Assembly (NCBI RefSeq): GCF_000710915.1
Contig: NZ_BAUA01000063.1
Span: 33,170 to 97,169, forward strand
Direction of reading: 5' to 3'
Length of the DNA stretch: 64,000 nucleotides
Source: Nocardia brasiliensis IFM 10847
GTDB taxonomy: Bacteria; Actinomycetota; Actinomycetes; Mycobacteriales; Mycobacteriaceae
Below the pieces are notes generated by a model. The model saw only the letters and a list, made by a program, of their open reading frames with translations, was not told the DNA's origin and ran no database searches. The position numbers and the translations under genes were made by a program. This document shows positions 34,046 to 42,767 of the stretch, piece by piece (positions within the stretch are counted from its first letter, which is position 1; each line of letters starts with the position of its first letter).

Positions 34046-34882
34046 TTACGACGTATCCGGGGTACGCGTGGGCTCCTGGACGACCTCGATGTCGAGTGCC
34101 AGTTGGACGGTGGTGCCGACGGCGGCGATGCCGGCCCGCACCACGGCGTTGTAGTCGATCGCGAAATCGTTGCGGTGCAGGAGGGTTTCGGCGTGGAAGG
34201 CGGCGCGGACACCGCCCCACGGGTCGGGGCCGAAGCCACCGTAGGTGAGGTCGAGATCCACCGAGCGGCGCTGACCGTGCAGGGACAGTTCACCGGACAT
34301 GACCCAGGTGTCGGGACCGGTGCGACGCAGTGCGCCGCTGGTGAAGGTGATCGTCGGATACGTTGCCGTGTCCAGGAATTCGGGTGAGCGCAGGTGTTCG
34401 TCGCGCTGCGTGATACCGGTATCGATGGACGCGGCCTCGATCTCGGCATGGCCGGTGGTCTGCTCGAACGGCTCCGCGACGACGAGCCGGCCGCGCACCC
34501 CGGCGAACCGCGCCTTGATGCTGGCGATGCCGAGGTGGCGGGCGGTGGCGATCACGGTGGAGTGCACCGGATCGATCGTCCACACCCCGGGCGGCGGCAC
34601 CGCGACGTTGCCCACGGTCGGTTGCAGCGCGACATCACCGAGCCGTCCCGCACCCGCGGCCGAGATCTGCGCGGTGCGCGCGACGGGCTGGTAGCCGACA
34701 GCGGTCAGCACCGCGGTCAGCGTGCCCGGGGGCAGCGGCTCGGTCGCCACCGCCCCGGTCTCGTCGGCCACCGCGCGCGCGACCTGCCGCCCGCTCAGAT
34801 CCGTCACGGTGAGTACGGCATCCGGCACCGGCCAGCCCTCACTGGTGCGGATCCGCGCGGTCAAACCGGTCCCCGCGCTCAT
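34046..34882 (-). CDS. YceI family protein with N-terminal carboxypeptidase-regulatory-like domain
   Basis: 278 residues. Residues about 5-92 form a CarboxypepD_reg-like beta sandwich (RTSEGWPVPDAVLTVTDLSG, then LTAVGYQPVARTAQI). Residues about 97-278 are YceI: VWTIDPVHSTVIATARHLGI, SIDTGITQRDEHLRSPEFLD and the FTSGAL and LTLHG-like strands; this lipocalin-like fold binds polyisoprenoids or amides. There is no signal peptide, unlike E. coli YceI. The start overlaps the exporter stop by 4 bases. The shared accessory domain suggests that the two proteins work together, perhaps handing over a lipid-like cargo. Confidence 0.85.
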   Translation of the reverse strand: MSAGTGLTARIRTSEGWPVPDAVLTVTDLSGRQVARAVADETGAVATEPLPPGTLTAVLTAVGYQPVARTAQISAAGAGRLGDVALQPTVGNVAVPPPGVWTIDPVHSTVIATARHLGIASIKARFAGVRGRLVVAEPFEQTTGHAEIEAASIDTGITQRDEHLRSPEFLDTATYPTITFTSGALRRTGPDTWVMSGELSLHGQRRSVDLDLTYGGFGPDPWGGVRAAFHAETLLHRNDFAIDYNAVVRAGIAAVGTTVQLALDIEVVQEPTRTPDTS

Positions 34883-37458
34883 CGCTGTTCCGGCGAATCA
34901 TCGAGCTGGTAGCCGAGTTTCACGTCGTGGTTGATCTCGCCGCCTGCGACGGTGACCTGGCTGGTGACCGGCGGATAGCCGCGCGCGACGATGGTGTACC
35001 GGCCCTCCGGCAGATCGGTGACGACGTAGCGGCCGTTCTCGTCGGTCCGCGCCGTCGCGGTCAGCTCGCCGGTCGCGTCCAGCACGCTGATCTGCGCATC
35101 CGGCACCACCCGGCCGTCCTCGGCCCACGCGGCCCCGGCCAGCACCGCCATCGGCGCCAATTCGATGTCGTGGCGCAGCAATCCGGTGTCGGGCACGGTG
35201 AGTGTGGTGGCGCTCGGCCGCATGTGCTCGGCGACCGCGACCAAAGTGTAGGTACCCGAGACGATCCCCTGGCAGACGTAAGAGCCGTCGGCCACGGTCA
35301 CCGCCGCGCCGACCACCTCGCCGCCGAGGTCGGTCAGCGTGATGGTGGCGCCGGGCAACGGCGTCCCGCGACCGGCCGAACGCACCACCCCGGACAGTTC
35401 GCCGGAACCGAGCAGCGTGAGATCTATTTTCTGCGGCTGCTGCCCGATCGACACCGTGACGGCCGCCGGTTGATGCCCGGGCGCCGAGACGATCAGCACG
35501 AAGCTGCCGCCTTCCGGCGCACCGATCACGTAGTGGCCGTTGGCGTCTCCACCCGCCCGCGACACCTGATGCCCCCGCTGATCGATCAGCGTCAAGGCCG
35601 CACCGGGCACCGGGTGCCCGTCTTCCCGGCGGACGTATCCGGCGATCGACCGTTCCCCGTGCGTCGCATAACCGTCCGCGGCGTCCAGCACGGTGGTCAC
35701 CGAACCCGCTGTCGCTGTGGCGAACTGGTACGCACCGTTACCGTTGTGTTCCGGTGAGGCATGCCTGCCCACCGCACCGGCGAGCACCGGTTCGGGCTCG
35801 GACAGCGCCTGTGCGGCGCCTTCCCACACCTGATCCTCGTCCCAGCTCGACTCCGCGGCCTGCGGGGTCGGCTTCGGCGCGGCGGGCACCGGATCGTCCT
35901 GCAGCGGAATCTCTTTCATGAACATCAGCACGAAACAGGCGAGCAGTGCCACTCCGGCGGCGACCAGGAACACCCCGTGCATGGCGTCGGTGAAGCCGGT
36001 CAGGATCGGCACCCGCAGTTCGTCGGGCAGTGCCGCGATACCGCTGGTGTTGCTCTGCATGGCGCTGAGCTGGTCGGGACCGAACCCGGGCGGCAGCTGA
36101 CCGCCGAACGCGTCGATGATCCGGTGCGGCAACAGGTTGAACAGGATGGTGAGGAACACCGCGACGCCGAGGGTGCCGCCCATCTGCCGGAAGAACGTCG
36201 CCGAGGCGGTGGAAACGCCCATGTCCGAACGCGGTCCGGCGTTCTGCGCCGCGATGATCAGCGTCTGCATGCAGCCGCCGAGACCGAGCCCGATCACCCC
36301 GCCGTACACCAGCGGCTGCCACAGCGGGCTGTCGAAATGCACCTGCCCGTACAGCGCCGAACCGACCGCGATGATGAAACAGCCTGCGACGGGCAGGATC
36401 TTGTAGCGGCCGGTGCGCTTGGTGATCCGGCCCGCGAGCTGCGAGCCGACCGTGATGCCGAGCACCAGCGGCAGCATGAGCAGGCCCGCCTTGGTCGGCG
36501 ATAAGCCCCGCACCACCTGGAAGTACTGCGGCACCATGGTGATCGCGCCGAACATGGCGATGCCGACGATGAAACCGCCCGCGATGGTCACGCTGAAGGT
36601 CGAGCTCCGGAACAGCCGCAGCGGAATCAACGCCGCGTCCTTCATCAGCAGTTCGACGAGCAGGAACAGCAGCAACCCGACGGCGCCGATGCCGTAGCAG
36701 AGCAACGCTTTCTGCGAGTCCCAGCCCCAATACCTGCCCTGCTCGGCGACGATCAGCAACGGCACCACACAGATCGCCAGGGCGATCGCGCCGAACCAGT
36801 CGATCCGGTGGTCCTGGCGTCGATGCGGCACATTCAGCACCTTTGCCACCACCGCGAGCGCGAGCACGCCGACCGGCACGTTCACCAGGAACACCCAGCG
36901 CCAGCCGTCGATGCCGGCGAGCGTCTCGTAGTCGGAGAAGAAACCGCCCAGCACCGGCCCCAGCACGGTGGCCGTGCCGAACACCATCATGAAGTAGCCC
37001 TGGTAGCGCACCCGCTCCCGGGCGGGCACGATATCGCCGATGATGGTGAACGCCAACGACATCAGGCCGCCCGCGCCGAGACCCTGGAACGCGCGGAAGC
37101 CGGCCAGCTGATACATCGAGGTGGCGAAGGTGCACGCGATCGAGCCGATGATGAACAAACCGATCGCGATGAGATAGAACGGCTTGCGGCCGTAGATGTC
37201 GGCCAGTTTGCCGTACAGCGGCGTGGTGATCGTCGCGGTGATCAGGTATGCGGTTGTGGCCCAGGCCTGTTCATCGAAGCCGTGCAGATCGTTGGCGATC
37301 TTCACGATCGCGACGCTCACGATGTTCTGATCGAGCGCGGACAGGAACATGCCGAGCATCAGCCCGGACAGGATGGTCAGGATCTGCCGGTGCGACAGTG
37401 CGGTCGCCGCGCCGGTTTCCAGGCCCGGCGGCGCTGCCTGGGTGGTGGAATTCGTCAT
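34879..37458 (-). CDS. DHA2-family MFS exporter with three C-terminal carboxypeptidase-regulatory-like domains
   Basis: 859 residues. Residues 1 to about 530 are a 14-helix drug:H+ antiporter of the EmrB/QacA type: LDQNIVSVAIVKIANDLHG, LYGKLADIYGRKPFY and the antiporter motif C block GPVLGGFFSD. A linker follows, then three beta-sandwich repeats at about 612-680, 690-760 and 775-845, each with a VPGA/LPGA/VPDA core and a GxYxxxxLPxGxYTL-like end. Standard transporter length would be about 530, so the tail is an addition. The gene is 7 bases after marR and overlaps the YceI gene by 4 bases. Confidence 0.88.
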   Translation of the reverse strand: MTNSTTQAAPPGLETGAATALSHRQILTILSGLMLGMFLSALDQNIVSVAIVKIANDLHGFDEQAWATTAYLITATITTPLYGKLADIYGRKPFYLIAIGLFIIGSIACTFATSMYQLAGFRAFQGLGAGGLMSLAFTIIGDIVPARERVRYQGYFMMVFGTATVLGPVLGGFFSDYETLAGIDGWRWVFLVNVPVGVLALAVVAKVLNVPHRRQDHRIDWFGAIALAICVVPLLIVAEQGRYWGWDSQKALLCYGIGAVGLLLFLLVELLMKDAALIPLRLFRSSTFSVTIAGGFIVGIAMFGAITMVPQYFQVVRGLSPTKAGLLMLPLVLGITVGSQLAGRITKRTGRYKILPVAGCFIIAVGSALYGQVHFDSPLWQPLVYGGVIGLGLGGCMQTLIIAAQNAGPRSDMGVSTASATFFRQMGGTLGVAVFLTILFNLLPHRIIDAFGGQLPPGFGPDQLSAMQSNTSGIAALPDELRVPILTGFTDAMHGVFLVAAGVALLACFVLMFMKEIPLQDDPVPAAPKPTPQAAESSWDEDQVWEGAAQALSEPEPVLAGAVGRHASPEHNGNGAYQFATATAGSVTTVLDAADGYATHGERSIAGYVRREDGHPVPGAALTLIDQRGHQVSRAGGDANGHYVIGAPEGGSFVLIVSAPGHQPAAVTVSIGQQPQKIDLTLLGSGELSGVVRSAGRGTPLPGATITLTDLGGEVVGAAVTVADGSYVCQGIVSGTYTLVAVAEHMRPSATTLTVPDTGLLRHDIELAPMAVLAGAAWAEDGRVVPDAQISVLDATGELTATARTDENGRYVVTDLPEGRYTIVARGYPPVTSQVTVAGGEINHDVKLGYQLDDSPEQR

Positions 37459-37465
37459 TTGCGCC

Positions 37466-37963
37466 CTAATTCTGGTCGGCTGTCTCTCGTGGGGTCGACT
37501 CGATGCCTTCGTTGAGCCGGGCGAGCAAATCGGTCAGGGTGGTCCGGTCCCCGGCAGGCCAATCGGCCAAAATGCCTGCCAGCCAAAGGTTGCGCTGCTG
37601 ACGGTTCACCTCGAACACCCGCACCCCCTCGTCGGTGGCCGCGAGCACACAGGCGCGGCCGTCGATCGGGTCGGCCCGGCGCTCGACCAAGCCATGTGCC
37701 ACAAGCGATCTGCTCTGTCTACTGATGGTGGAGATCTCTGCGTGCAACAGTTCGGCGAGCTTACCGGTGCGCTGCGGCCCCTCGTGCACGAGGCAGAACA
37801 GCACCGAGTAGGCCAGGCGCTCGATGCCGTCCGGACCGGGTTGGGCCATCCGCGCTTTGGCACGGGTGATCGCTCGCATGAACCGAACCAGCTCGACCCC
37901 GACCTGATCGGCGATCTCGAGTTCGGCCGCGGTGACACGGTGGTGTCCGTCGGCAGCGGGCAT
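37466..37963 (-). CDS. MarR family transcriptional regulator
   Basis: 165 residues from ATG 37963, with AAAGGTG about 6 bases upstream; a GTG at 37972 has no spacer. MarR winged helix: LFCLVHEGPQRTGKLAELLH, AEISTISRQSRSLVAHGLVE and RRADPIDGRACVLAATDEG (the D-x-R wing). It probably represses its own operon, which includes the exporter and the YceI protein, until an exporter substrate binds. A 12-bp perfect palindrome upstream is a good operator candidate. Confidence 0.88.
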   Translation of the reverse strand: MPAADGHHRVTAAELEIADQVGVELVRFMRAITRAKARMAQPGPDGIERLAYSVLFCLVHEGPQRTGKLAELLHAEISTISRQSRSLVAHGLVERRADPIDGRACVLAATDEGVRVFEVNRQQRNLWLAGILADWPAGDRTTLTDLLARLNEGIESTPRETADQN

Positions 37964-38002
37964 GGGCTTCACCTTTGATCCCAGCAGACTTACTTGACTG
38001 TT

Positions 38003-38014
38003 GCAACTAGTTGC
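38003..38014. promoter_or_regulatory. Palindromic operator candidate upstream of marR
   Basis: GCAACTAGTTGC is a perfect 12-bp palindrome 40 bases upstream of the marR start, in an AT-richer patch that likely holds the promoter. A further TTGCAA half-site follows at about 38018-38023. Dyads of this size are typical MarR sites. Confidence 0.5.
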
Positions 38015-38220
38015 TATTGCAAACTATACAACTGGACGGCAACCGGTTTTCCGGCGGGGGGACACCCCGTGTCGGCCGTAGTGCAAAGGCATGCGCGCCG
38101 GGACGGTAACGTTGACGCGTTGCGCGGTACAGGGCCGAAAGGCGTGCCGCCGACGCTGGGCTACTCCGCGTTCGTCGTTCGCGACAACCGTGCAGTAAAC
38201 GCGGATTTGGAAGGAGACCG

Positions 38221-39516
38221 GTGTCGATGCTCTCGGGGCAGAGCGGGCAGATAGGCCTTCTCGGCAGTAGCGACGGCAAGAACCGCGATGCGACTCCTGT
38301 TTCACAGCGCCTCCCGCACCGTGGTGTCTGGAACTGGCCGGAACTCTCGGTGTTGCTGATCGAGGACGACCAAGCCGACGCACTGCTGGTCGAAGAGCTG
38401 ATCGCCGATGGCGCGCCGGGGCTTCCGGTGCGCTGGGTGCGCTCGGCCGCCGAGGCGCGCACGCAATTGGCCGCCGAACTCCCCGACTGTGTGCTGCTCG
38501 ACCTGCACCTGCCGGACGCGCAGGGGCTCGAAGCGCTCGCCGCGGTGCGCGAGTACACCGATCAGGTCGCCGTGATCGTGCTCACCGGACTCGATCAGGA
38601 GCAGATCGGCCTGGCCGCGGTCGCCGCAGGGGCGCAGGACTATCTCGTCAAGGGCCGGGTCGAGCCCGAATTGTTCAGCCGCGCAGTGCGTTACGCGATT
38701 CAGCGAAAACAAGCCGAACGACAGGCGGCCGCACTGCGCACCAGTCAGATGCGGGCACAGGAGAATTCGCGCCTCGAACGCGGACTGCTGCCGACTCCGC
38801 TGCTGCGCGGCGATCGCGTGGTCGACGTCGTGGCGCGCTATCGGCCGGGCCGGGCCAATGCGCTGCTCGGCGGCGATTTCTACGACGTGGTGCAGCAGAG
38901 CGACGGCACCGTGCACGCCCTGATCGGCGATGTGGCGGGCCACGGCCCGGACGAGGCGGCGACCGGGGTGGCGTTGCGGCTGGCCTGGCGCACGCTGGTG
39001 CTCAGCGACGTCTCCGGGGTCCGGCAGTTGCAACTGCTGGAGGAACTGCTGCTGGCCGAGCGCACCGGCAATCACACGTTCGCGACCCTGACCAGCCTGA
39101 TCCTGCGCCCGGCCGACCGCAGGGTGCTGGTCACCCGGGCCGGGCATCCCGGGATGCTGTTGCGGGCCGACACCCGCGTCGAATGGGTCGAGGTGCCGGG
39201 CGGGCCCGCGCTCGGCTTCTTCCCGGGACGCGCCGATTGGCGCACCCACGAACTCACCCTCCCGCTCGGCTGTGGTCTGATGCTGTTCACCGACGGCCTG
39301 TTCGAGGGGTACAACGGTGCGGGCTCGGATCGCCTCGGCGAGGAGGGCCTGCTCGAATTGGCGCGCACGGTGACCGCACCCGAACCCGACGTGTTCGTCG
39401 ACGAGTTGATCGGCCGCGCCGAGGCACTGGCGGAGGCGCACGGCGGCCTCGAAGACGACGTGGCGGTCATGTATCTGCAATGGAATCACCGAGACACGAA
39501 CCAGGACAATCGATGA
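38221..39516 (+). CDS. Response-regulator-linked PP2C (RsbU/SpoIIE-type) phosphatase
   Basis: 431 residues from GTG 38221 (AAGGAG just upstream). An N-terminal receiver domain (about 42-160) has the acidic pair in LLIEDDQADA, phospho-acceptor Asp94 in LLDLHLPD, and the conserved Lys in DYLVKG. The C-terminal SpoIIE/PP2C domain (about 195-430) has GGDFYDV, GDVAGHGPDEA and GLEDDVAVMYL, with the metal-binding aspartates intact. Such proteins dephosphorylate STAS anti-sigma antagonists. The stop overlaps the histidine kinase start, and a STAS gene is convergent at 41616-41963, a plausible substrate. Confidence 0.9.
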   Translation: MSMLSGQSGQIGLLGSSDGKNRDATPVSQRLPHRGVWNWPELSVLLIEDDQADALLVEELIADGAPGLPVRWVRSAAEARTQLAAELPDCVLLDLHLPDAQGLEALAAVREYTDQVAVIVLTGLDQEQIGLAAVAAGAQDYLVKGRVEPELFSRAVRYAIQRKQAERQAAALRTSQMRAQENSRLERGLLPTPLLRGDRVVDVVARYRPGRANALLGGDFYDVVQQSDGTVHALIGDVAGHGPDEAATGVALRLAWRTLVLSDVSGVRQLQLLEELLLAERTGNHTFATLTSLILRPADRRVLVTRAGHPGMLLRADTRVEWVEVPGGPALGFFPGRADWRTHELTLPLGCGLMLFTDGLFEGYNGAGSDRLGEEGLLELARTVTAPEPDVFVDELIGRAEALAEAHGGLEDDVAVMYLQWNHRDTNQDNR

Positions 39517-41105
39517 CGACAACCGCTCGATCACTGGCCGGGCGACTGACGGTGCAGGGCTGGTTCCTCCTGGTGCTGGCGCTGATGGTGCTGCTGGTCC
39601 TCGTCGGCACCGGCGTCGGCGCCGCCCAGCTGTCGAAGACCAACCACTACTCCGATCGCCTGGTAGATCGCCTCCAGCCCGCCGCGGCCGAGACCTACCG
39701 GCTGCAAGGGGCGCTGCTGAACCAGGAGACCGGCATCCGCGGTTACGCCATCGGCGCCGATCCGCAGTTCCTCACCCCGTATTTCGACGGCAAACAAGAG
39801 GGGGCGAAGGCCGCGGCCCGGATCCGCGAACTGCTCGCCGACCGCCCGGAACTGCTGGCCGACCTCGACACCGTCGAGCGAGCCGCCGACGCGTGGCGCA
39901 CCGGCTACGCCGAGCCGCTGATCGCCGGCGTCGCGGCACGCGGTTCGACCGCGGTCGGCGAGGTCCCGGTGCAGCGCGGCAAGGAGGCGTTCGACGAACT
40001 GCGCAGGCACTTCGCCACCCAGTCCGCCGACCTCGTCGCCGAAATCGACCGCAACGACGACGAATTGGCGACGGCCCGGCAGGTGCGCGACACCGTGCTC
40101 GGCGGCATGGTGGCCGCCTTCCTGGTGGCGGCGGTGGTGCTGACCATCCTGGTGCGCCGGCTCGTGGCCAAGCCGCTGGACGAACTGGAGGCCGCCTCGC
40201 AGCGGGTGGCCGACGGCGATTTCGATCATCACATCAGCGCGCACGGCCCGGCCGACCTGACCACCGTCGCCGCGGCGGTGGAAGCCATGCGCCGACGCGT
40301 CGTCGCCGAATTGGCGTCCTCGCGCGACCAGGAGGCCGAACTCGAGCGGCAAGCGGCCGAACTCGACGCGCAGACCGCCGAACTGCGCCGCTCGAACGCG
40401 GAGCTGGAGCAGTTCGCCTACGTCGCGTCGCATGATCTGCAGGAACCGCTGCGCAAGGTCGCCGCGTTCTGCCAGCTGCTGGAGAAGCGCTACGGCGACC
40501 AACTCGACGAGCGCGCAGGACAATACATCGCCTACGCGGTGGACGGCGCCAAGCGGATGCAGGTGCTGATCAACGATCTGCTCACCTTCTCCCGCGTGGG
40601 CCGGGTGATCGACAGCAATGTGCAGATCGATCTCGATCAGACGATGGACAAGGCGCTGGCCAATCTGTCGGCCGCCGCCGAGGACACCGACCTGAAGCTG
40701 GAACGCCCCGCTGAACTGCCCAAGATCACCGGCGACCCGACGCTGCTGACCATGCTGTGGCAGAACCTGATCGGCAACGCGATCAAGTTCCGCGACGCCG
40801 AGCGCGCACCCGTCGTCCGGATCGACTGCGCGCCGGACGAGGAGGCAGGCGGATGGCGATTCTCGGTGTCCGACAACGGAATCGGAATCGCGCCCGAATT
40901 CGCGGACAAGGTCTTCGTGATCTTCCAGCGGTTGCACAGCCGGGAGGAGTACACCGGCACCGGGATCGGGCTCGCCCTGTGCAAGAAGATCGTCGAACAC
41001 CACGGCGGCAAGATCTGGCTCGACACCGAATACACCGGCGGCACCCGCTTCGTCTTCACCCTCAGCGCCCCCTCGGAACCGACCCCGCAAGGAGAACCCT
41101 CTTGA
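39513..41105 (+). CDS. Sensor histidine kinase, CHASE3-type sensor
   Basis: 530 residues from ATG 39513. One N-terminal membrane helix (about 14-37), a periplasmic four-helix CHASE3-like domain (about 45-195, with the family QETGIRGYAIGADPQFLTPY), a second membrane helix (about 200-220), HAMP, a coiled coil, HisKA with SHDLQEPLRKV (phospho-acceptor His307), and HATPase with N, G1 and G2 boxes (LIGNAIKF, SDNGIGIAPEF, TGTGIGLALCKKI). It couples by ATGA overlaps to the phosphatase upstream and the receiver downstream. The signal is unknown. Confidence 0.92.
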   Translation: MTTTARSLAGRLTVQGWFLLVLALMVLLVLVGTGVGAAQLSKTNHYSDRLVDRLQPAAAETYRLQGALLNQETGIRGYAIGADPQFLTPYFDGKQEGAKAAARIRELLADRPELLADLDTVERAADAWRTGYAEPLIAGVAARGSTAVGEVPVQRGKEAFDELRRHFATQSADLVAEIDRNDDELATARQVRDTVLGGMVAAFLVAAVVLTILVRRLVAKPLDELEAASQRVADGDFDHHISAHGPADLTTVAAAVEAMRRRVVAELASSRDQEAELERQAAELDAQTAELRRSNAELEQFAYVASHDLQEPLRKVAAFCQLLEKRYGDQLDERAGQYIAYAVDGAKRMQVLINDLLTFSRVGRVIDSNVQIDLDQTMDKALANLSAAAEDTDLKLERPAELPKITGDPTLLTMLWQNLIGNAIKFRDAERAPVVRIDCAPDEEAGGWRFSVSDNGIGIAPEFADKVFVIFQRLHSREEYTGTGIGLALCKKIVEHHGGKIWLDTEYTGGTRFVFTLSAPSEPTPQGEPS

Positions 41106-41545
41106 CCGACCCCGGCCAGCCCATCGACATCCTGCTCATCGAGGATGATCCCGGCGACGAATTGATGACCAGGGAGGCGTTCGAGGACAACAAGATCGGC
41201 AACACCCTGCACGTCGCCCACGACGGGCAAGAAGCGCTCGATTTCCTCTACCGGCAGGGCGAGCACGCGGACGCGCCGCTGCCGGACCTGATCCTGCTCG
41301 ACCTGAATCTGCCCAAATACGATGGCCGCCAAGTGCTGGAGCGGATCAAGGCGGATCCGGACCTCGCGCACATCCCGGTAGTGGTGCTGACCACCTCCGC
41401 GGCCGAGGAGGACATTCTGCGCAGCTACAAGCTGCACGCCAACGCCTACGTGACCAAACCGGTCGATCTCGACCAGTTCGTGGCCGCGATCAAACACATC
41501 GACGATTTCTTCGTCCAGGTGGTCCGGCTGCCCCGGCAGTCCTGA
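41102..41545 (+). CDS. Single-domain response regulator (Rcp1-like)
   Basis: 147 residues, receiver domain only. Acidic pair in LLIEDDPGDE, phospho-acceptor Asp67 in LILLDLNLP, Thr in VVLTTSAAEED and Lys in YVTKPVDL. There is no output domain, so it likely relays phosphate or binds a partner protein. The TTG start at 41102 overlaps the kinase stop by 4 bases and has AAGGAG 8 bases upstream. Frame extension upstream of it is inside the kinase gene. It ends before a 14-bp stem terminator. Confidence 0.9.
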   Translation: MTDPGQPIDILLIEDDPGDELMTREAFEDNKIGNTLHVAHDGQEALDFLYRQGEHADAPLPDLILLDLNLPKYDGRQVLERIKADPDLAHIPVVVLTTSAAEEDILRSYKLHANAYVTKPVDLDQFVAAIKHIDDFFVQVVRLPRQS

Positions 41546-41552
41546 CGCCGAA

Positions 41553-41590
41553 CTCGAGTCGCGCCGACCGGGCGGCCGGCGCGACTCGAG
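41553..41590. terminator. Bidirectional hairpin terminator
   Basis: CTCGAGTCGCGCCG (41553-41566) is perfectly complementary to CGGCGCGACTCGAG (41577-41590), a 14-bp stem with a 10-base loop. It separates the convergent receiver and STAS genes. Confidence 0.7.
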
Positions 41591-41615
41591 CGACGTCGGT
41601 GTTTCGTGCCCTCGG

Positions 41616-41963
41616 CTAGGCGGCCAAGGCGTCGTCGACGGTGTTGAACACGCTGAGCAGCTTGTCCAGGCCGGTGACCTCGATCGGACGGCGCACCGGC
41701 GGTGAGGCGACCACCCGCAGCTTGCCCTGCGGCACCGATTCCGCCGCCACCAGCAGCACGCTCAGCCCGGCGGAGCCGAAGAACTCCACCTGGGACAGAT
41801 CGATCACGAGCGCCGCGGGTTGTTCCCGCAATGCCTCATTCACCACGGCCTGGAATCGCGGGGCCGAGGCCATATCGATCTCGCCGGTGATGGAGAGCAC
41901 TCTGGTCGAATCCACCGACCGCACTACCGCTTCCAGTTCCCTGGCTTTACCGTCCGCACTCAT
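41616..41963 (-). CDS. STAS-domain anti-sigma factor antagonist
   Basis: 115 residues, a lone STAS domain: VVRSVDSTRVLSITGEIDMA at the start and DLSQVEFFGSAGLSVLLVA, where the serine of GSAGL is the usual phosphorylation site. In partner switching, an unphosphorylated antagonist binds an anti-sigma kinase and frees a sigma factor; a PP2C phosphatase restores it. The convergent operon encodes exactly such a phosphatase, but no RsbW-type kinase or group III sigma gene is in the window. Preceded by a 228-bp gap that should contain its promoter. Confidence 0.88.
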   Translation of the reverse strand: MSADGKARELEAVVRSVDSTRVLSITGEIDMASAPRFQAVVNEALREQPAALVIDLSQVEFFGSAGLSVLLVAAESVPQGKLRVVASPPVRRPIEVTGLDKLLSVFNTVDDALAA

Positions 41964-42153
41964 CGGGCACCTGCGCGCATGCGCGAACCGCCGAGCACTG
42001 TTTCCACCCGGCTCGAATCCGAGCTCGCTACACCAAACCGGTTGCCTGGCATCGCCACTTCGCTACCTCCGACGCGTCGACCCTCCGCCCGCCGAGCACG
42101 GTGCGGAGATGATCCATCGGGTAAAACTACCGTAGGACGGACCCGATCACCGC

Positions 42154-42176
42154 GCCCGGCTCGAATGCGGCCGGGC
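42154..42176 (-). terminator. Possible terminator after the Asp23 operon
   Basis: GCCCGGC (42154-42160) and GCCGGGC (42170-42176) form a 7-bp stem with a 9-base loop, 16 bases beyond the stop of the last operon gene. Short stem and no T-run, so moderate support only. Confidence 0.35.
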
Positions 42177-42191
42177 AGCCGGGGCAATCGA

Positions 42192-42767
42192 TCAGCGCAC
42201 GCGGGCGGGACGGCGGTCCTCGGCGAAGTCGATCTCCAATGTCACGGGGATGATCTCCACTTCGAGCGCCTCGCGCAGCCGGGTGACGGCGTGCCCGAGA
42301 ATTCGGCGACGCAGTTCGGCGATGTCGGCGCTGGGCTGCGCGGTCACCACCAGATGCAGCTCAGGCGCGGTGCGGTCACCGGAGAGCCAGGCCGAGGCGG
42401 AGCGCACGCCGTCGTAGCTCTCGATGTCGGTGGCCACCGGTGCGGCCGCGACGGAGGATTCGAGCACCGTGGTGCCGGGCCATTCGGTGCCGCCGGTGCG
42501 CCAGGTGACCGACTTGGGCATCCGGAACACCTGTGCCAGCAGCCAGCGCAGGCACAGCAATCCGATCAGCACGGCAGCCGCGACCGCGGCCCACAGCACC
42601 CAGGTCGGCGGGGCCGCGGTGCCGGGCACCAGGGTGTCGTCCGAGCGAACCCAGCGCAACCGGCCGAAGTGCGCGGCCACGGCGAGCCCGCCCGCCGTCA
42701 GCAGCAGCACCCCGACCAGCCCGAGCACACTGCGATTCAGCGTGGCGGGACGATTGATCCGGCTCAT
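42192..42767 (-). CDS. AmaP-like alkaline shock membrane-anchor protein
   Basis: 191 residues. Two N-terminal membrane helices (about 13-35 and 55-78) are followed by a cytoplasmic alpha/beta domain (LHLVVTAQPSADIAELRRRI, ALEVEIIPVTLEIDFAED) that resembles the Asp23-binding membrane protein AmaP. In Firmicutes AmaP tethers Asp23 to the membrane. Last gene of the sigma-Asp23 operon; the start overlaps the stop of the DUF6286-type gene by 4 bases. The assignment rests on topology and neighbours more than on strong motifs. Confidence 0.75.
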   Translation of the reverse strand: MSRINRPATLNRSVLGLVGVLLLTAGGLAVAAHFGRLRWVRSDDTLVPGTAAPPTWVLWAAVAAAVLIGLLCLRWLLAQVFRMPKSVTWRTGGTEWPGTTVLESSVAAAPVATDIESYDGVRSASAWLSGDRTAPELHLVVTAQPSADIAELRRRILGHAVTRLREALEVEIIPVTLEIDFAEDRRPARVR

